DNA of 64,000 nucleotides from Treponema_B putidum. Lineage in GTDB: Bacteria; Spirochaetota; Spirochaetia; Treponematales; Treponemataceae. Both the position numbers and the translations under genes were made by a program. The notes beneath the pieces are model-generated. The model made no database searches. It was not told the DNA's origin and worked only from the letters and a program-made list of their open reading frames with translations. Position 1 is the stretch's first letter. Every line of letters starts with the position of its first letter. The stretch lies in assembly GCF_007830595.1 (NCBI RefSeq), contig NZ_VLLD01000008.1. One strand, 5' to 3'. Below, piece after piece: positions 7,764-17,405 of the stretch.

Positions 7764-7931
7764 TTATATAACCAGTCTTTCCAAATATGAAAATATTTTA
7801 GAAACGGCTTGCTTGTTCTCTTCGGTCATATTCATAGCTCTGTCTATCTCGCTTGCAATAAGCTCCGATTTTTGATTGATCTCATTCATATTACAGCTTA
7901 TGCTTTTAGAAATGTCTACAAGCCTAGTCAT
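7764..7931 (-). pseudogene. C-terminal fragment of a methyl-accepting chemotaxis protein
   Basis: A 55-codon open segment reading MTRLVDISKSISCNMNEINQ and on through SELIASEIDRAMNMTEENKQ. The heptad pattern and SISxxMNEIN / EIDRAM phrases look like the C-terminal coiled-coil end of an MCP signalling domain. Everything upstream of the tail is missing; the reading begins at the stop of the MATE gene. It is too short to signal and is probably a remnant, though a short ORF without a promoter of its own could still be cotranscribed with the MATE gene. Confidence 0.5.
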
Positions 7932-7932
7932 T

Positions 7933-9300
7933 TCAATTTTTTTGCCATTTTGTTATGCCCGATCTCAAAAGTCTGAATTCCCGTATTATCAAAATAGATA
8001 TGGGTATTGCACTTAATATTTCAATGAGAAATGTACCATAATAAATCCCTGCGATACCGGTAAATACAGGAAGGATTAACATTACCGGAATGTAAAACAC
8101 GATTTGCTGTAAAATCCCCAATATTGAGCTGATTTTTCCTTTGTTGACGGCAGGAAAAAAAGCTAGGGCAAAGAAGACTAGGGGCATAACCGGAAGGAGA
8201 GCCATGTAAATCCTAAAATAGGAAATATTGTGAATGCTTAAGTGCGGATTTTTCATCATCAAGGAAACCGATGTTTGAGGGAAGATAAGTATTAAAATCC
8301 ATAATGGAGCTATCAAAACAAGGGCTGCAAATACAAATCTCTTAAAGGCTGAAATAAGACGTTCCGTTTTATCTGCTCCGAAATTTATTCCTATTATGGG
8401 AGAGAGGGCAATCATGAAGCCTCCTATCGTCTGTAGTATAAATGAAAAGATGCGGGTAATGATTCCGTAAAAGGCAATGTCATCCTGTGAACCGTAGTGG
8501 TTTAATACATTTAAAACTAAAAGCATTTGAATAGTTCCCATAAACTGCATTATAAAACTCGCCAATCCCATCGAAATAATCTTAGATATAATTTCTCCGT
8601 CCATTCTGATTGTAAATACTGAAACCGGAGAATCAGGATTCTTTTTTGCAAAATAAACGGTACTGATGATAGCTTGTACCGCCATACCGATATTTGTTCC
8701 TATGGCGGCACCTTTTATGCCGAAATTAAAAATCACCATGAGTGTATAATTTGCACATCCATTTACAATCAGGCTTATCCCCATAATTGCCGCTGCGGTT
8801 TTCATTTTTCCTTCGGAACGGATGAGGTTATTAAGAGCAATGGCATATATCCAAATCGGAGTGCCCCATAAAATGGTGCGGTAGTATTCTCCTCCATGTA
8901 TTAGGGCATTGCCTCTTCCGCCCATTAAAAAAAGAGTTTGCTCCGAAAAAAGAAATCCTAAAGTCATTACGATTACACTTATTATAAGTGTCAAAAAATT
9001 GACATTGCCTAAAATCTTTTTTTGAATATTTTTATCTTCCGCACCGATTGCAATACTTAACAAAGTCCCGGCCCCCGAGCCTATGAGAATACCTAAACCT
9101 ATTATCGTTATGATTGGAGGCAGGGCTACCGAGATACCCGCAAAAGCTCCTTCTTCGGCAAAATGTCCGACAAAGATTCCGTCCAGTACATTGTTTGCTC
9201 CCAGTAAAATCATTGCAATGACGGCAGGCCATGAAAGATCAAAAATAACCTTCCATAAGTTTCCGTTTAAAATAAATTCTTTTTGCTTTTCATTTTCCAT
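7933..9300 (-). CDS. MATE family efflux transporter
   Basis: A 455-aa inner-membrane protein with twelve predicted helices and MatE-domain features: an N-terminal LSWPAVIAMILLGANNVLDG segment, IGSGAGTLLSIAIG, and a repeated second half with QTIGGFMIALSPIIGINFGA. MATE proteins export cationic drugs or metabolites with Na+ or H+ antiport. The length is usual for the family. The gene is divergent from the ABC exporter pair at 9446, with a 145-bp shared promoter region. Which substrate it exports is not evident. Confidence 0.93.
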   Translation of the reverse strand: MENEKQKEFILNGNLWKVIFDLSWPAVIAMILLGANNVLDGIFVGHFAEEGAFAGISVALPPIITIIGLGILIGSGAGTLLSIAIGAEDKNIQKKILGNVNFLTLIISVIVMTLGFLFSEQTLFLMGGRGNALIHGGEYYRTILWGTPIWIYAIALNNLIRSEGKMKTAAAIMGISLIVNGCANYTLMVIFNFGIKGAAIGTNIGMAVQAIISTVYFAKKNPDSPVSVFTIRMDGEIISKIISMGLASFIMQFMGTIQMLLVLNVLNHYGSQDDIAFYGIITRIFSFILQTIGGFMIALSPIIGINFGADKTERLISAFKRFVFAALVLIAPLWILILIFPQTSVSLMMKNPHLSIHNISYFRIYMALLPVMPLVFFALAFFPAVNKGKISSILGILQQIVFYIPVMLILPVFTGIAGIYYGTFLIEILSAIPISILIIREFRLLRSGITKWQKN

Positions 9301-9322
9301 ATTGTAAAAATTCCTAAATCAT

Positions 9323-9351
9323 ATAATGCGGAATTTAGCTGTCTTTGTCAA
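9323..9351 (-). promoter_or_regulatory. MATE gene promoter
   Basis: Minus strand TTGACA (9351-9346), 17-nt spacer, CATTAT (9328-9323). The ATG at 9300 is preceded by AGGA. Confidence 0.5.
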
Positions 9352-9378
9352 TAGTTTTTTCTATTCTCAAATCAATTC

Positions 9379-9407
9379 TTGACAATAGTCAGGTAAGCTG
9401 TTATAAT
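9379..9407 (+). promoter_or_regulatory. promoter of the ABC pair at 9446
   Basis: TTGACA (9379-9384), 17-nt spacer, TATAAT (9402-9407): perfect consensus. The inverted hexamers GTAAGC and GCTTAC bracket the -10 region, a possible operator. GAAAGGAGG then precedes a TTG start at 9446. Confidence 0.8.
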
Positions 9408-9445
9408 TCTAAATGTTAGCTTATGCTTACGAAAGGAGGCCTTAA

Positions 9446-11059
9446 TTGTTTAGGTTTATCATAAAACGAAAAGTATATTTTGTGCTTTTTTTTGTTTTAA
9501 GTGGAATCGATTTGTTTTTTACGATGAAGCTTCAACTATGGAAGGGGCAGCTTCTTGATACGGCCTTAGGGAAAACCGCTTATTCACTTTATACCTTGAT
9601 GCTCTTGTGTTTAGGAGCGATGGTCTTTGCCTCTTTATTTTCTTATCTTTACAGTCTTGTAAAATCGAAACTTGTGGTAACTGCCGAGGCCGATTTACGG
9701 AAAACTTATTTTGATGCCCTTCTTAAAAAAACGATGGGAGAATATATCAACATCCCTGAAGGAAAAATAAGTGCCGATTATACGGATAAGATAGATGTAA
9801 TACGTACTCAGTATTTTTATGTTTGGACGGCTTTGGCCGACAGTGTCTTGATATTCTCGGTAACGGTAATAACCCTTTTGACAATAAATATACAGGCGGC
9901 CATTGTTACCGTTCTCTTATTAATGATTCCTCTTATTGTTCCGACTGTTTTAAAAAAGATTTTGGCTAAGGTTTCAAAGGAAAAGATGGAGGCAGTCGAA
10001 AAACATTTTTCAGCCGTGAGAACTTGGTTAAAAGGAATTGATATTATAAAAGTTTTTTCTTGTGAGCAATATATAATTTTCAGATACGATAAGATAAACG
10101 AATTTTTAAGAAAAAAACAAATGGATGCCATAAATGTAAGTTGTCTTGAGATAGGGGTAAGTTTTTTTGTATCGGCTATCGTTAATTTGCTTATGACGGC
10201 TTATTGTGCATATTATGTTTATAAGGGTATTTTTTCTATCGGAGAATTTTATACCATAATGAGCCTAATCGGAATTCTGTCCAGACCAATGTATTGGACA
10301 GCGAATTTATTAAAGACTTTCTTTTCTTCCCGTCCTGTCCGTGATGCAATGATTGAATTTATAGATGCTAAAACGGAAACAGGCGAAATAGGAAACTTAA
10401 ACGAATTTAACATTGATGCTGTAGGCTTATCGTTTTCATATAATGAAAAGAAGGTTTTAAATAATACCGATTTTACATTTAAGCAAAACGAAAAAATTTT
10501 GATCCTAGGGGAATCGGGCTCAGGAAAGTCTACGATAATGCGGCTCCTTTTGGGAATGTATGCTCCGGATTCCGGTTCGCTTACAATAGGCGGAACTGCT
10601 CCGAAAAAAATAAAAAATATTGCCGATATAATTTCGATTCAGCAACAAGAAGCCTATATCTTTAAAATGAATCTCTTGGATAATTTGTTTTTAGATAAAG
10701 ACATAAGCGAAGAAAGAGTAAAAGAGGTTCTTGATTCCTTAGGTTTAAATAAGTACACGCAAGATAAATATTTAAAGGAAACCGTCATAGGGGAAACTTA
10801 CGGTTTTTCAGGCGGAGAAAAAAAGCGCATAAGTATTGCAAGAGCTGTTTTGCATAAACGCCCGATAATGATATTCGATGAACCTCTTGCCAATATAGAT
10901 GATGAAAATATTGAACGGGTAAAAAAATTAATTTTCGGTATAAAGGATTCTACCGTAATAATTATTTCGCACATTGCAGATGCAGAAACAAAAAAAATGT
11001 TTGATCGAATTTATAAATTTGATACAATTGAAAGGAGATTATATGAAGAAGCTGTCTAA
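9446..11059 (+). CDS. ABC exporter half-transporter, subunit 1
   Basis: A 537-aa type IV ABC exporter: six membrane helices in residues 1-300 and an ATPase domain with Walker A GESGSGKST (about residue 355), Q-loop, signature FSGGEKKRISIARA, Walker B IMIFDEP and H-loop ISH. A strong GAAAGGAGG sits ahead of a TTG start, so the TTG is used with fair confidence. The stop overlaps the start of the next ABC gene by 17 bp, implying translational coupling and a heterodimer. Such pairs export peptides, lipids or drugs; the cargo is not indicated by neighbours other than a divergent MATE exporter. Confidence 0.93.
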   Translation: MFRFIIKRKVYFVLFFVLSGIDLFFTMKLQLWKGQLLDTALGKTAYSLYTLMLLCLGAMVFASLFSYLYSLVKSKLVVTAEADLRKTYFDALLKKTMGEYINIPEGKISADYTDKIDVIRTQYFYVWTALADSVLIFSVTVITLLTINIQAAIVTVLLLMIPLIVPTVLKKILAKVSKEKMEAVEKHFSAVRTWLKGIDIIKVFSCEQYIIFRYDKINEFLRKKQMDAINVSCLEIGVSFFVSAIVNLLMTAYCAYYVYKGIFSIGEFYTIMSLIGILSRPMYWTANLLKTFFSSRPVRDAMIEFIDAKTETGEIGNLNEFNIDAVGLSFSYNEKKVLNNTDFTFKQNEKILILGESGSGKSTIMRLLLGMYAPDSGSLTIGGTAPKKIKNIADIISIQQQEAYIFKMNLLDNLFLDKDISEERVKEVLDSLGLNKYTQDKYLKETVIGETYGFSGGEKKRISIARAVLHKRPIMIFDEPLANIDDENIERVKKLIFGIKDSTVIIISHIADAETKKMFDRIYKFDTIERRLYEEAV

Positions 11060-12629
11060 TCTTGAAAAATCGTTTATATTTTTGGCTCTTCTATTTTTAA
11101 TTTTTTCGACAGCCGCCGTTACGGCTTTTTCATGGTTAAGCGGAAAAATAGCCGATTCTGCCGTAAGCAAGGATATTGAAAAAATAATTATCTTTGTATC
11201 TGCATATTTTATTGCAATACTGGTGAGGGGAGGAGCACACGGGCTTTATTCTTATTTTTTCGGAAGATTTAAAACAAACCGTTTAAAACTTTTACGGCAA
11301 TGTCTTTTCCATTCTTGGGTAAAAGCCGACTATGAAGAATTCTATAATATTGAAGAAGGAAAGAAAATTTCTTATTATCAACAGCAGCTGCCTTCTCTCG
11401 AAGGGATATACTATCAATCCTTCTATGGAATGGGACAGATTCTTATGGAAACGGTTTTTGCTTCTGCCTTATTTTTATATGTTAATATAAAATTGGCTAT
11501 TGCGGGACTCTTTTTTATTTTTATTACTTCGATTATTCCTCAAGTTTTTAAAAAACTCTTGGATAAAACTCAATCCGAATCCATAGAAAGCGTAAATGAG
11601 CACATGGGAGAATTTTCCGATTGGTTAAAAGGCTTTGAGGTAATAAAAAATTACGGAAGCGAAGGCCGTTTTCAAAACCTCTTAAATAAATCGGTAGAAA
11701 AGCTGGCAAAAAAACAATTTTCGGTTTCAGCAGCAAATGATGCATCACAGAGTCTTTCATTTTTTGCATCTCAATTAAGTATAATTGCAGTTGCTTTTTA
11801 CGGCGTTTATATGATTAATAAAAATGAATTAAGCATAGCGGAGTTTATGATGGCTAACGGCTTGGTTGTACAGCTAAGGTCTCAAGTTTATTATATCTCT
11901 ATGTATGTGAACCGCTTTATTATGAGTAAGGTTACCCTTGAAGGTTATAAGACCTTGATAATTAAGGAACCGGAAGAAGAAAAGATTGAAGCTGAAATTT
12001 CTTCAGGTGATATATCGTTTAATGATGTAAGTTATGCTTATAGTGAATTGCCTGTTCTTCAAAATGTAAATAAAAAATTTACCGATAAGGGAATATACAT
12101 CATCTATGGTGAAAGCGGAAGCGGAAAATCTACGGCGATGAAAATTCTTTTAGGCCTTTTAAAACCTAAAGGCGGAAATGTTTTACTCGATGAAAAGAAT
12201 ATTTATTCCATAAAAAACAGGTCAGACTTTATTTCGTTTTTAGCTCAAGAAGCCGTTTTCTTTGATGATAGTCTAAAAAACAATTTAACATTAGGTGAGG
12301 ATATTGCAGAAGAAAAAATATTCAGCTTAATGGAAAAATTAGGCTTGAGAAAATTCGCAAATAGCGAAGCCTTAAATATGGACTTTACCCACATCGAAAA
12401 CAAATTTTCAGGCGGCGAGTTAAAACGTCTAAGTTTTGTGCGTACCCTCTTGCGGGATACTCCCGTAGTAATTTTCGATGAACCGTTTGCAAACATAGAT
12501 GCTCAAAATATAGAAAAAGTCGAAGACCTTATTTTAAGCCTAGATGATAAAAAAGTTTTTATTGTAACCCATCAGCTTAACGAGAAGATCAAAGAAAAAG
12601 CAGCTTCCCTCTGGAAGATAGGAGCTTGA
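11043..12629 (+). CDS. ABC exporter half-transporter, subunit 2
   Basis: A 528-aa partner of the preceding gene. The start is set at 11043 (MKKLSNLEK) because GGAG stands 7 nt upstream; an earlier ATG inside the previous gene has none. Six N-terminal helices are followed by Walker A GESGSGKST, signature FSGGELKRLSF, Walker B VVIFDEP and an H-loop THQ. The signature Gly and catalytic Glu are present in both subunits, so both sites could be active. It ends before a hairpin at 12647 and is convergent with the ABC genes to the right. Confidence 0.93.
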   Translation: MKKLSNLEKSFIFLALLFLIFSTAAVTAFSWLSGKIADSAVSKDIEKIIIFVSAYFIAILVRGGAHGLYSYFFGRFKTNRLKLLRQCLFHSWVKADYEEFYNIEEGKKISYYQQQLPSLEGIYYQSFYGMGQILMETVFASALFLYVNIKLAIAGLFFIFITSIIPQVFKKLLDKTQSESIESVNEHMGEFSDWLKGFEVIKNYGSEGRFQNLLNKSVEKLAKKQFSVSAANDASQSLSFFASQLSIIAVAFYGVYMINKNELSIAEFMMANGLVVQLRSQVYYISMYVNRFIMSKVTLEGYKTLIIKEPEEEKIEAEISSGDISFNDVSYAYSELPVLQNVNKKFTDKGIYIIYGESGSGKSTAMKILLGLLKPKGGNVLLDEKNIYSIKNRSDFISFLAQEAVFFDDSLKNNLTLGEDIAEEKIFSLMEKLGLRKFANSEALNMDFTHIENKFSGGELKRLSFVRTLLRDTPVVIFDEPFANIDAQNIEKVEDLILSLDDKKVFIVTHQLNEKIKEKAASLWKIGA

Positions 12630-12646
12630 TGATTTTTGGGTATATA

Positions 12647-12686
12647 GGGCATCTCTAAAAATCTAACAAAGTTTTTAGAGATGCCC
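12647..12686. terminator. 15-bp perfect hairpin between convergent ABC genes
   Basis: GGGCATCTCTAAAAA (12647-12661) pairs with TTTTTAGAGATGCCC (12672-12686) around the loop TCTAACAAAG. It has no U-run after the stem, but the stem's own A and T tracts could act in both directions. The same 10-nt loop recurs at 40367-40376. Confidence 0.7.
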
Positions 12687-12720
12687 ATAATTCGGATTCA
12701 GCGGATATTAACCGATTAAA

Positions 12721-14442
12721 CTAATATACCCACTTTTCCGTGGCTGTAGACTTATCAATCATGTTTTTGTACAATTCGGATTTTTGCAAGAGCTCAGCGT
12801 GTTTGCCTTCAGCTTCTATTTTGCCTTCGTTCATCACGATAATTTTATCTGCATTTTCGACCGATTTTAATCTGTGCGAAATGATGATAACTGTTTTATC
12901 TTTGATGAGCTTATTTAAGCTTTCTTGAATCTTCATTTCGTTTTCGACATCGAGCGACGCACTGATTTCGTCCAAGATGATAATCGGGGCGTTTTTTAAA
13001 AAAGCTCGCGCTATCGAAAGACGCTGGCGCTCTCCGCCTGAAAGACGGCTGCCGTTTTCTCCGACAAAGGTATTCCAGCTTTCGGGCAGAGCTTCGATAA
13101 ACTCGGTGCAGTTTGCAAGACGGGCTGCTTCCTTTACTTCCTCATCAGCGGCATTTTTATTTCCGACACGGATATTTTCCATAATCGATGTATTGAATAA
13201 ACCTACGTCTTGGAACACAATCGAAATCTTTTCAAAAAGGCTGTCGGTGTCGATTTTTGCAATGTCCTTTCCGTCTATAAGAATCTGTCCCTTGTTGTAA
13301 TCATAGAGGCGAGAAGCCAAACGGAGTACGGTAGTTTTTCCGCAGCCCGAAGGACCTACAAGGGCGGTAACCTGATTTTGTTCGGCGGTAAAAGAAATGC
13401 CGTCAATAATTTTTTGCCCGTCATTGTAAGAAAACTCAACGTCTTTAAATTCAATACCGTATTTTTGTAAACTTGCAGGTTCTCCTTTTTGTACCGGAGT
13501 TTCGCGCAGCTCATTGATACGTTTAACGCGTGAATCGATGTACATAAGCTCTGCAAGGTTTGCTTCGACGGAGGCAACAGCGTCGATAATTCTTGCTGCT
13601 GCAATAATGTACCCTATAAAATAAAGGAGAGGGGCGGTTCCGGCTAAATACATTTTTAAACCGAAAAATACCGTTACCCCGACCGAAAACTTGAGTACTG
13701 CCATTGCGATGTTAAGCGGAATCGCTTGATGGGCTTCAACCGATAGATGAAGTTTTTCCGCCTCATCGACATTGCGGTTTAATTTTTCTGCAACCGTATC
13801 TGTTCGGCCGTAGCTTTTAATTTCCTGTTGAAGCTCAATCGCCTCTTGGAAAAATTCGGAACGCTCTCGCTGTTTATTAAAATCGCGTGTTGTTTCCCGT
13901 ACTTGAATCTTCTTTGATAAGATAAGTAAAATAAAACTAATTATAATAGGAACAAAGATACAAAGTCCGAGTCCGGGATGGAATGCAATCATCATTATGC
14001 CGATAAGGGCTAAATAAATTAGCAGTCCTATCGTCTGCGGAATGGCATGACTCAAGGCATGTTCAAGAGTTGCAACGTCTGCCATAACCGCTTGCGACAA
14101 GTCGGAAATATCATGTTTGGAAAAGTAAGCAAGCGGCAGTGCTTTTAAACGGTTGGCAATTTCAACCCTAAGCTCCTTGCATTCTTTAAACGTTACCGTG
14201 TATAGCGTGTCGTAATTTATGTGCAAAAGAATATACATCACCGCTGCAATAACTACAATAATGCCTGTATAAAAGTAAGCGCTTTTAAGCGAACCTTCAA
14301 AATAGCCTTGTAAAAAAAACATAATCAAAAACATCGGCAGGATATAAGCGATATTTGAAAACACTGACCACACCGATGCCCTAACTAAATCCCGAGCTCC
14401 ATGCTCGGTAACTCCAAATAATTTTTGTAATTTCTTTTTCAT
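12721..14442 (-). CDS. ABC transporter, heterodimer subunit of GARDL type (pair B)
   Basis: A 573-aa half-transporter. The ATG at 14442 is favoured: GGAG lies 9 nt upstream, whereas the alternative ATG 15 nt earlier overlaps the previous stop without a site. It has a GARDLVRAS motif near the N-terminus, six helices, Walker A GPSGCGKTT, signature LSGGERQRLS, Walker B IIILDEIS and H-loop SHR. The closest relative in the window is the gene at 20402-22141 (also GARDL and GCGK). It follows the partner gene with 2 bp between them. Pairs of this kind near Trep_Strep ECF genes are thought to move siderophore-like or other small ligands; not proven here. Confidence 0.92.
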   Translation of the reverse strand: MKKKLQKLFGVTEHGARDLVRASVWSVFSNIAYILPMFLIMFFLQGYFEGSLKSAYFYTGIIVVIAAVMYILLHINYDTLYTVTFKECKELRVEIANRLKALPLAYFSKHDISDLSQAVMADVATLEHALSHAIPQTIGLLIYLALIGIMMIAFHPGLGLCIFVPIIISFILLILSKKIQVRETTRDFNKQRERSEFFQEAIELQQEIKSYGRTDTVAEKLNRNVDEAEKLHLSVEAHQAIPLNIAMAVLKFSVGVTVFFGLKMYLAGTAPLLYFIGYIIAAARIIDAVASVEANLAELMYIDSRVKRINELRETPVQKGEPASLQKYGIEFKDVEFSYNDGQKIIDGISFTAEQNQVTALVGPSGCGKTTVLRLASRLYDYNKGQILIDGKDIAKIDTDSLFEKISIVFQDVGLFNTSIMENIRVGNKNAADEEVKEAARLANCTEFIEALPESWNTFVGENGSRLSGGERQRLSIARAFLKNAPIIILDEISASLDVENEMKIQESLNKLIKDKTVIIISHRLKSVENADKIIVMNEGKIEAEGKHAELLQKSELYKNMIDKSTATEKWVY

Positions 14443-14444
14443 TA

Positions 14445-16181
14445 TCAAAATCTCCATTCATTTGCTTGTGAATATAGCTTTTGTAATCGGCTGTATTTTC
14501 CGCCATTTGCCATAAGTTCTTTGTCGCTGCCGCGTTCTATTATGTTTCCGTCTTCTACAACCAGAATTTCATCGACGTTTTTAATGGAACTTAATCTATG
14601 TGCAATCATGATTACCGTTTTATTTTTCATCAAGTTTGAAAAGGCCTGCTGAATTTCGTATTCGTTTTCGGGATCGGCAGCTGCTGAAGCTTCATCCAAG
14701 ATAATGATATCAGCATTTTTTAAAATGGCACGGGCGATTGCAACCCGCTGAATCTCTCCGCCCGATAAATGGACACCCTTGGATCCGATAATTGTATTTT
14801 CTCTGTCTTTGAATTTATCCAAAATATCTTCGCAGCGTGCAAGGCGTAGAGCATCAAGAACTTCTTCCTTACTTGCATCCTTATTTCCCATTTTAACGTT
14901 TTCAAAAATACTGGTTTTAAAAAGTTTAGATGTCTGAAAAACAAAGGCTATATTTTTCATCAAGGCTTGTTTAGAGTATGACGTAATGTTCTTATTTCCT
15001 ATTAAAATCTCGCCTTCATTTATCCTGTAAAAGCCTGAAATAAGTTTTGCGATTGTACTCTTTCCTCCGCCTGATGATCCTACAAGTGCATAGGTTTTGC
15101 CGGGCTCAAGTTTAAAGCTGACATTTTTTAAAATCATTTCTTCATTATAGCCGAATGAAACGTCTTTAAATTCTATATTGAAATTATCGAATTTTTCGTC
15201 CGTTCCATGTGTTATGTTATCCTTGCTCATTTCGGTAAAAAGAGTTTCCAACTTATCTACAACGCTCTTTGCCTGAAAGTTGTACATGCCTACATACATA
15301 ACACGCATAAACGACCCGAAGAGAACTCCTGCAAAGCAGACATAAAAAATAATTTGCGCAACAATAAGATTTCCATCTGCGCCTTTATTCATAAAGTAAA
15401 TTGCAGCTGGAACCGTAAAGGCGGCAAACAAATTGAACAGCACTTGAAACATAACATATGGAATTCGGCAGCTGAGTGTGTACTTATATGCTAAATCCGA
15501 ATAGTCGATAATTGCAGTGTAAAATGCCTTGAAGGACTCTACCGTGCTTTTAAAGATTTTTACAACCTGCATACCGCGTACGTATTCAACCGCCTCGCTG
15601 TTCATCCTTTCCAAAGCAGCCATGTACTTTTGCATAAAGTTCTTATTGCCCATCATAAACACCATCTGCACACCGCCGATTACAGCGATGATGCTGAGCA
15701 GAATGCCGAGCTTTACATCTACCATAAAAACAATGATGAACATTAAAATCGGCGTAACAATTGCGGCTACATTGTCTGGAATAAGGTGAGCTACAATCAT
15801 GTGCGTTTCTTGCGCATTGTCATCGATGATTTTGCGAATCTTTCCCGAATTGTTTACATCGAAAAAAGCAAAGGACGCATTCATCAAATGTTTGATTGCT
15901 TCTTTTCGCAAATTCGATTCAAGACGGAAACCCAAGACATGCGAAGCCCATAGGGACGCGAAATACACGAACGAGTAACCGAGCATAAGAGCGACAATCA
16001 CCGTTGCATAAAACGATCCGTCCGTAACGCTTTTTGTAACCAAAAAGGCATATAAAAACTTCCATAAGTACCAAAATGCTCCCATTTGGCAAGCAACGCC
16101 TAAAAAGGAGCAAATAACTGAAATATACACGCAGTGAATTTTTTCGGGTGTATATTTCAACAATCTTTTGTATGTGTCCAT
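14445..16181 (-). CDS. ABC transporter, heterodimer subunit of AHLIPD type (pair B)
   Basis: A 578-aa half-transporter. AGGAGG precedes the ATG by 5 nt. The membrane domain carries SGKIRKIIDDN and AHLIPDN, matching the SGSVRKVFEKN and AHMLPDV of the gene at 18314-20176. The ATPase has Walker A GSSGGGKST, signature LSGGEIQRVAIARA, Walker B IIILDEAS and H-loop AHR. It lies between a 33-codon ORF and the second subunit gene, and is probably part of a TetR-led transcript from 18088. Family is certain; substrate is not. Confidence 0.92.
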   Translation of the reverse strand: MDTYKRLLKYTPEKIHCVYISVICSFLGVACQMGAFWYLWKFLYAFLVTKSVTDGSFYATVIVALMLGYSFVYFASLWASHVLGFRLESNLRKEAIKHLMNASFAFFDVNNSGKIRKIIDDNAQETHMIVAHLIPDNVAAIVTPILMFIIVFMVDVKLGILLSIIAVIGGVQMVFMMGNKNFMQKYMAALERMNSEAVEYVRGMQVVKIFKSTVESFKAFYTAIIDYSDLAYKYTLSCRIPYVMFQVLFNLFAAFTVPAAIYFMNKGADGNLIVAQIIFYVCFAGVLFGSFMRVMYVGMYNFQAKSVVDKLETLFTEMSKDNITHGTDEKFDNFNIEFKDVSFGYNEEMILKNVSFKLEPGKTYALVGSSGGGKSTIAKLISGFYRINEGEILIGNKNITSYSKQALMKNIAFVFQTSKLFKTSIFENVKMGNKDASKEEVLDALRLARCEDILDKFKDRENTIIGSKGVHLSGGEIQRVAIARAILKNADIIILDEASAAADPENEYEIQQAFSNLMKNKTVIMIAHRLSSIKNVDEILVVEDGNIIERGSDKELMANGGKYSRLQKLYSQANEWRF

Positions 16182-16199
16182 AAAGACCTCCTATACCGA

Positions 16200-16301
16200 T
16201 TAATTATGTATTTTTGAGCCCAGTCGTTTTTCCAATCGCCAGTGCGGCGCTTTGCCGTCGTCCGCCCAATATTCATCCATCGAAATAATTTTATCGTTCA
16301 T
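16200..16301 (-). CDS. 33-aa ORF in the ABC operon
   Basis: Reads MNDKIISMDEYWADDGKAPH and then 13 more residues ending SKIHN. The start is 5 bp after the hydrolase stop and its stop is 18 bp before the ABC start, so it fits neatly in the operon. A GAGAAT element precedes it only weakly. The composition (WADDGKAPHW) is protein-like rather than random, and might be the remnant of a larger enzyme. No family recognised. Confidence 0.4.
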   Translation of the reverse strand: MNDKIISMDEYWADDGKAPHWRLEKRLGSKIHN

Positions 16302-16305
16302 AGTT

Positions 16306-17232
16306 TTAATTCTCCGAAAATATTTTGTTTATAAACGATACGATCGCTTCTTCAAGCTGACCGATGCCCGGCTGTTCAATCGGAAAGTGCTCGGCGTTTT
16401 CAAGTACGCACAGTTCTTTCGCACCCCGTATGCGGTCGAAAAACAGGCGGCTTATCCGCTCCGGTGTCCAGCGGTCTTTTTCGGGATGGCAAAGCAAAAG
16501 CGGAAGTCCGAACGCCTCAGGCTCTGCGGCGGGAACGCTTTCCATCATGGAACATAAAAAACCCAAGTACACGGAGGAACCCGCGCCTCTTTTGTCCCGC
16601 AGCAGCAAAGACAGGATCCGCTCGTCGTTGACGATTGTCTTCATATTCGTTACCGTTCTTACCGGAATCTTTAAACGCCGAATGAAGCGGGGAATAAAGG
16701 GCAAAAGCGGTAAGGCGATATGCGCCTGCACTTTGTTCTTTGCCGAATATTCGCGCACTTCTTTGAATCGGTTGTCCAACAAGGTCGTAACGATGACACC
16801 CGACACGCCGCGTACCAAACAAGCGATGTTGTATGCGAGCATGCCGCCGGCGCTCAAACCCAGCACAAAAAGCTTTTTACAGCACGGCAACTCCCGCCGA
16901 ACGATATAAACGCCCGCATCAATCCACGTGGTGTATGTAGGCACGCCCTCGTATTCGGTATAGCCGTAGCCGGGCAAATCGGGGCATACAATCTTATAGC
17001 CGAGACGCGCCAAAGGAACGGCGATAAACGACAAAAGCCGGCCGTTACCGCCGACACCGTGGAACAGCACGAGTGTAATACCGTTGTTGTTTTGTTCGTT
17101 GTACACATCGAGATGAATGTCCGCAGCGCCGAATGAACTGAAAGTTTCGGCCGGTGCGCAGCAAGAGCCGATCCTGTTGCGTTCGGGTAAAAACGCTTGC
17201 AGTTTTTTCCATGTGTTATCATTCGTGTACAC
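16306..17232 (-). CDS. alpha/beta hydrolase
   Basis: A 308-aa enzyme with the alpha/beta-hydrolase core: oxyanion region LVLFHGVGGNGR near residue 55, nucleophile elbow GLSAGGM (GxSxG) near residue 122, acid region (LLCHPEKDRWTP) and a late His in NAEHFPIEQ. It would cleave an ester, amide or lactone. A GTG start is used, since GGAG stands 6 nt upstream and no ATG is well placed. The gene is distinctly more GC-rich than its neighbours and uses GCG/CGC codons freely, which suggests recent transfer. Beside siderophore-like ABC genes it could be a siderophore esterase, but that is speculation. Confidence 0.85.
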   Translation of the reverse strand: MYTNDNTWKKLQAFLPERNRIGSCCAPAETFSSFGAADIHLDVYNEQNNNGITLVLFHGVGGNGRLLSFIAVPLARLGYKIVCPDLPGYGYTEYEGVPTYTTWIDAGVYIVRRELPCCKKLFVLGLSAGGMLAYNIACLVRGVSGVIVTTLLDNRFKEVREYSAKNKVQAHIALPLLPFIPRFIRRLKIPVRTVTNMKTIVNDERILSLLLRDKRGAGSSVYLGFLCSMMESVPAAEPEAFGLPLLLCHPEKDRWTPERISRLFFDRIRGAKELCVLENAEHFPIEQPGIGQLEEAIVSFINKIFSEN

Positions 17233-17263
17233 AAGGTACTCCTTTATTCAACAGTTCCACACC

Positions 17264-17405
17264 TCAAGCCCTCTTGTTTTCAAAGAACTCCAGCCAATGC
17301 CCGTCGGGATCTTCGAAGGTCAGCAGTTTGCCGTAAGATTCTTCTCTGACGCCTCCGATCAATTTGACGCCGAGAGAAACCAAATGCCGCCGGATTCGCG
17401 TCTTG
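17264..17405 (-). pseudogene. C-terminal fragment of a VOC (glyoxalase-like) protein
   Basis: The minus strand encodes HLVSLGVKLIGG, EESYGKLLTFEDPDGHWLEF and FENKRA before a TGA at 17264. The phrase TFEDPDGHWLEF is the classic C-terminal metal-binding end of glyoxalase/bleomycin-resistance proteins. Only about 45 codons remain and no start codon with a ribosome site is present, so it is a remnant. It shares the higher GC of the hydrolase gene and probably arrived with it. Confidence 0.7.

Noticed and set aside
16364..16909. 181-codon plus-strand ORF
   Set aside because: It is the antisense shadow of the GC-rich alpha/beta hydrolase, lacks a ribosome site, and its translation has no recognisable motif.
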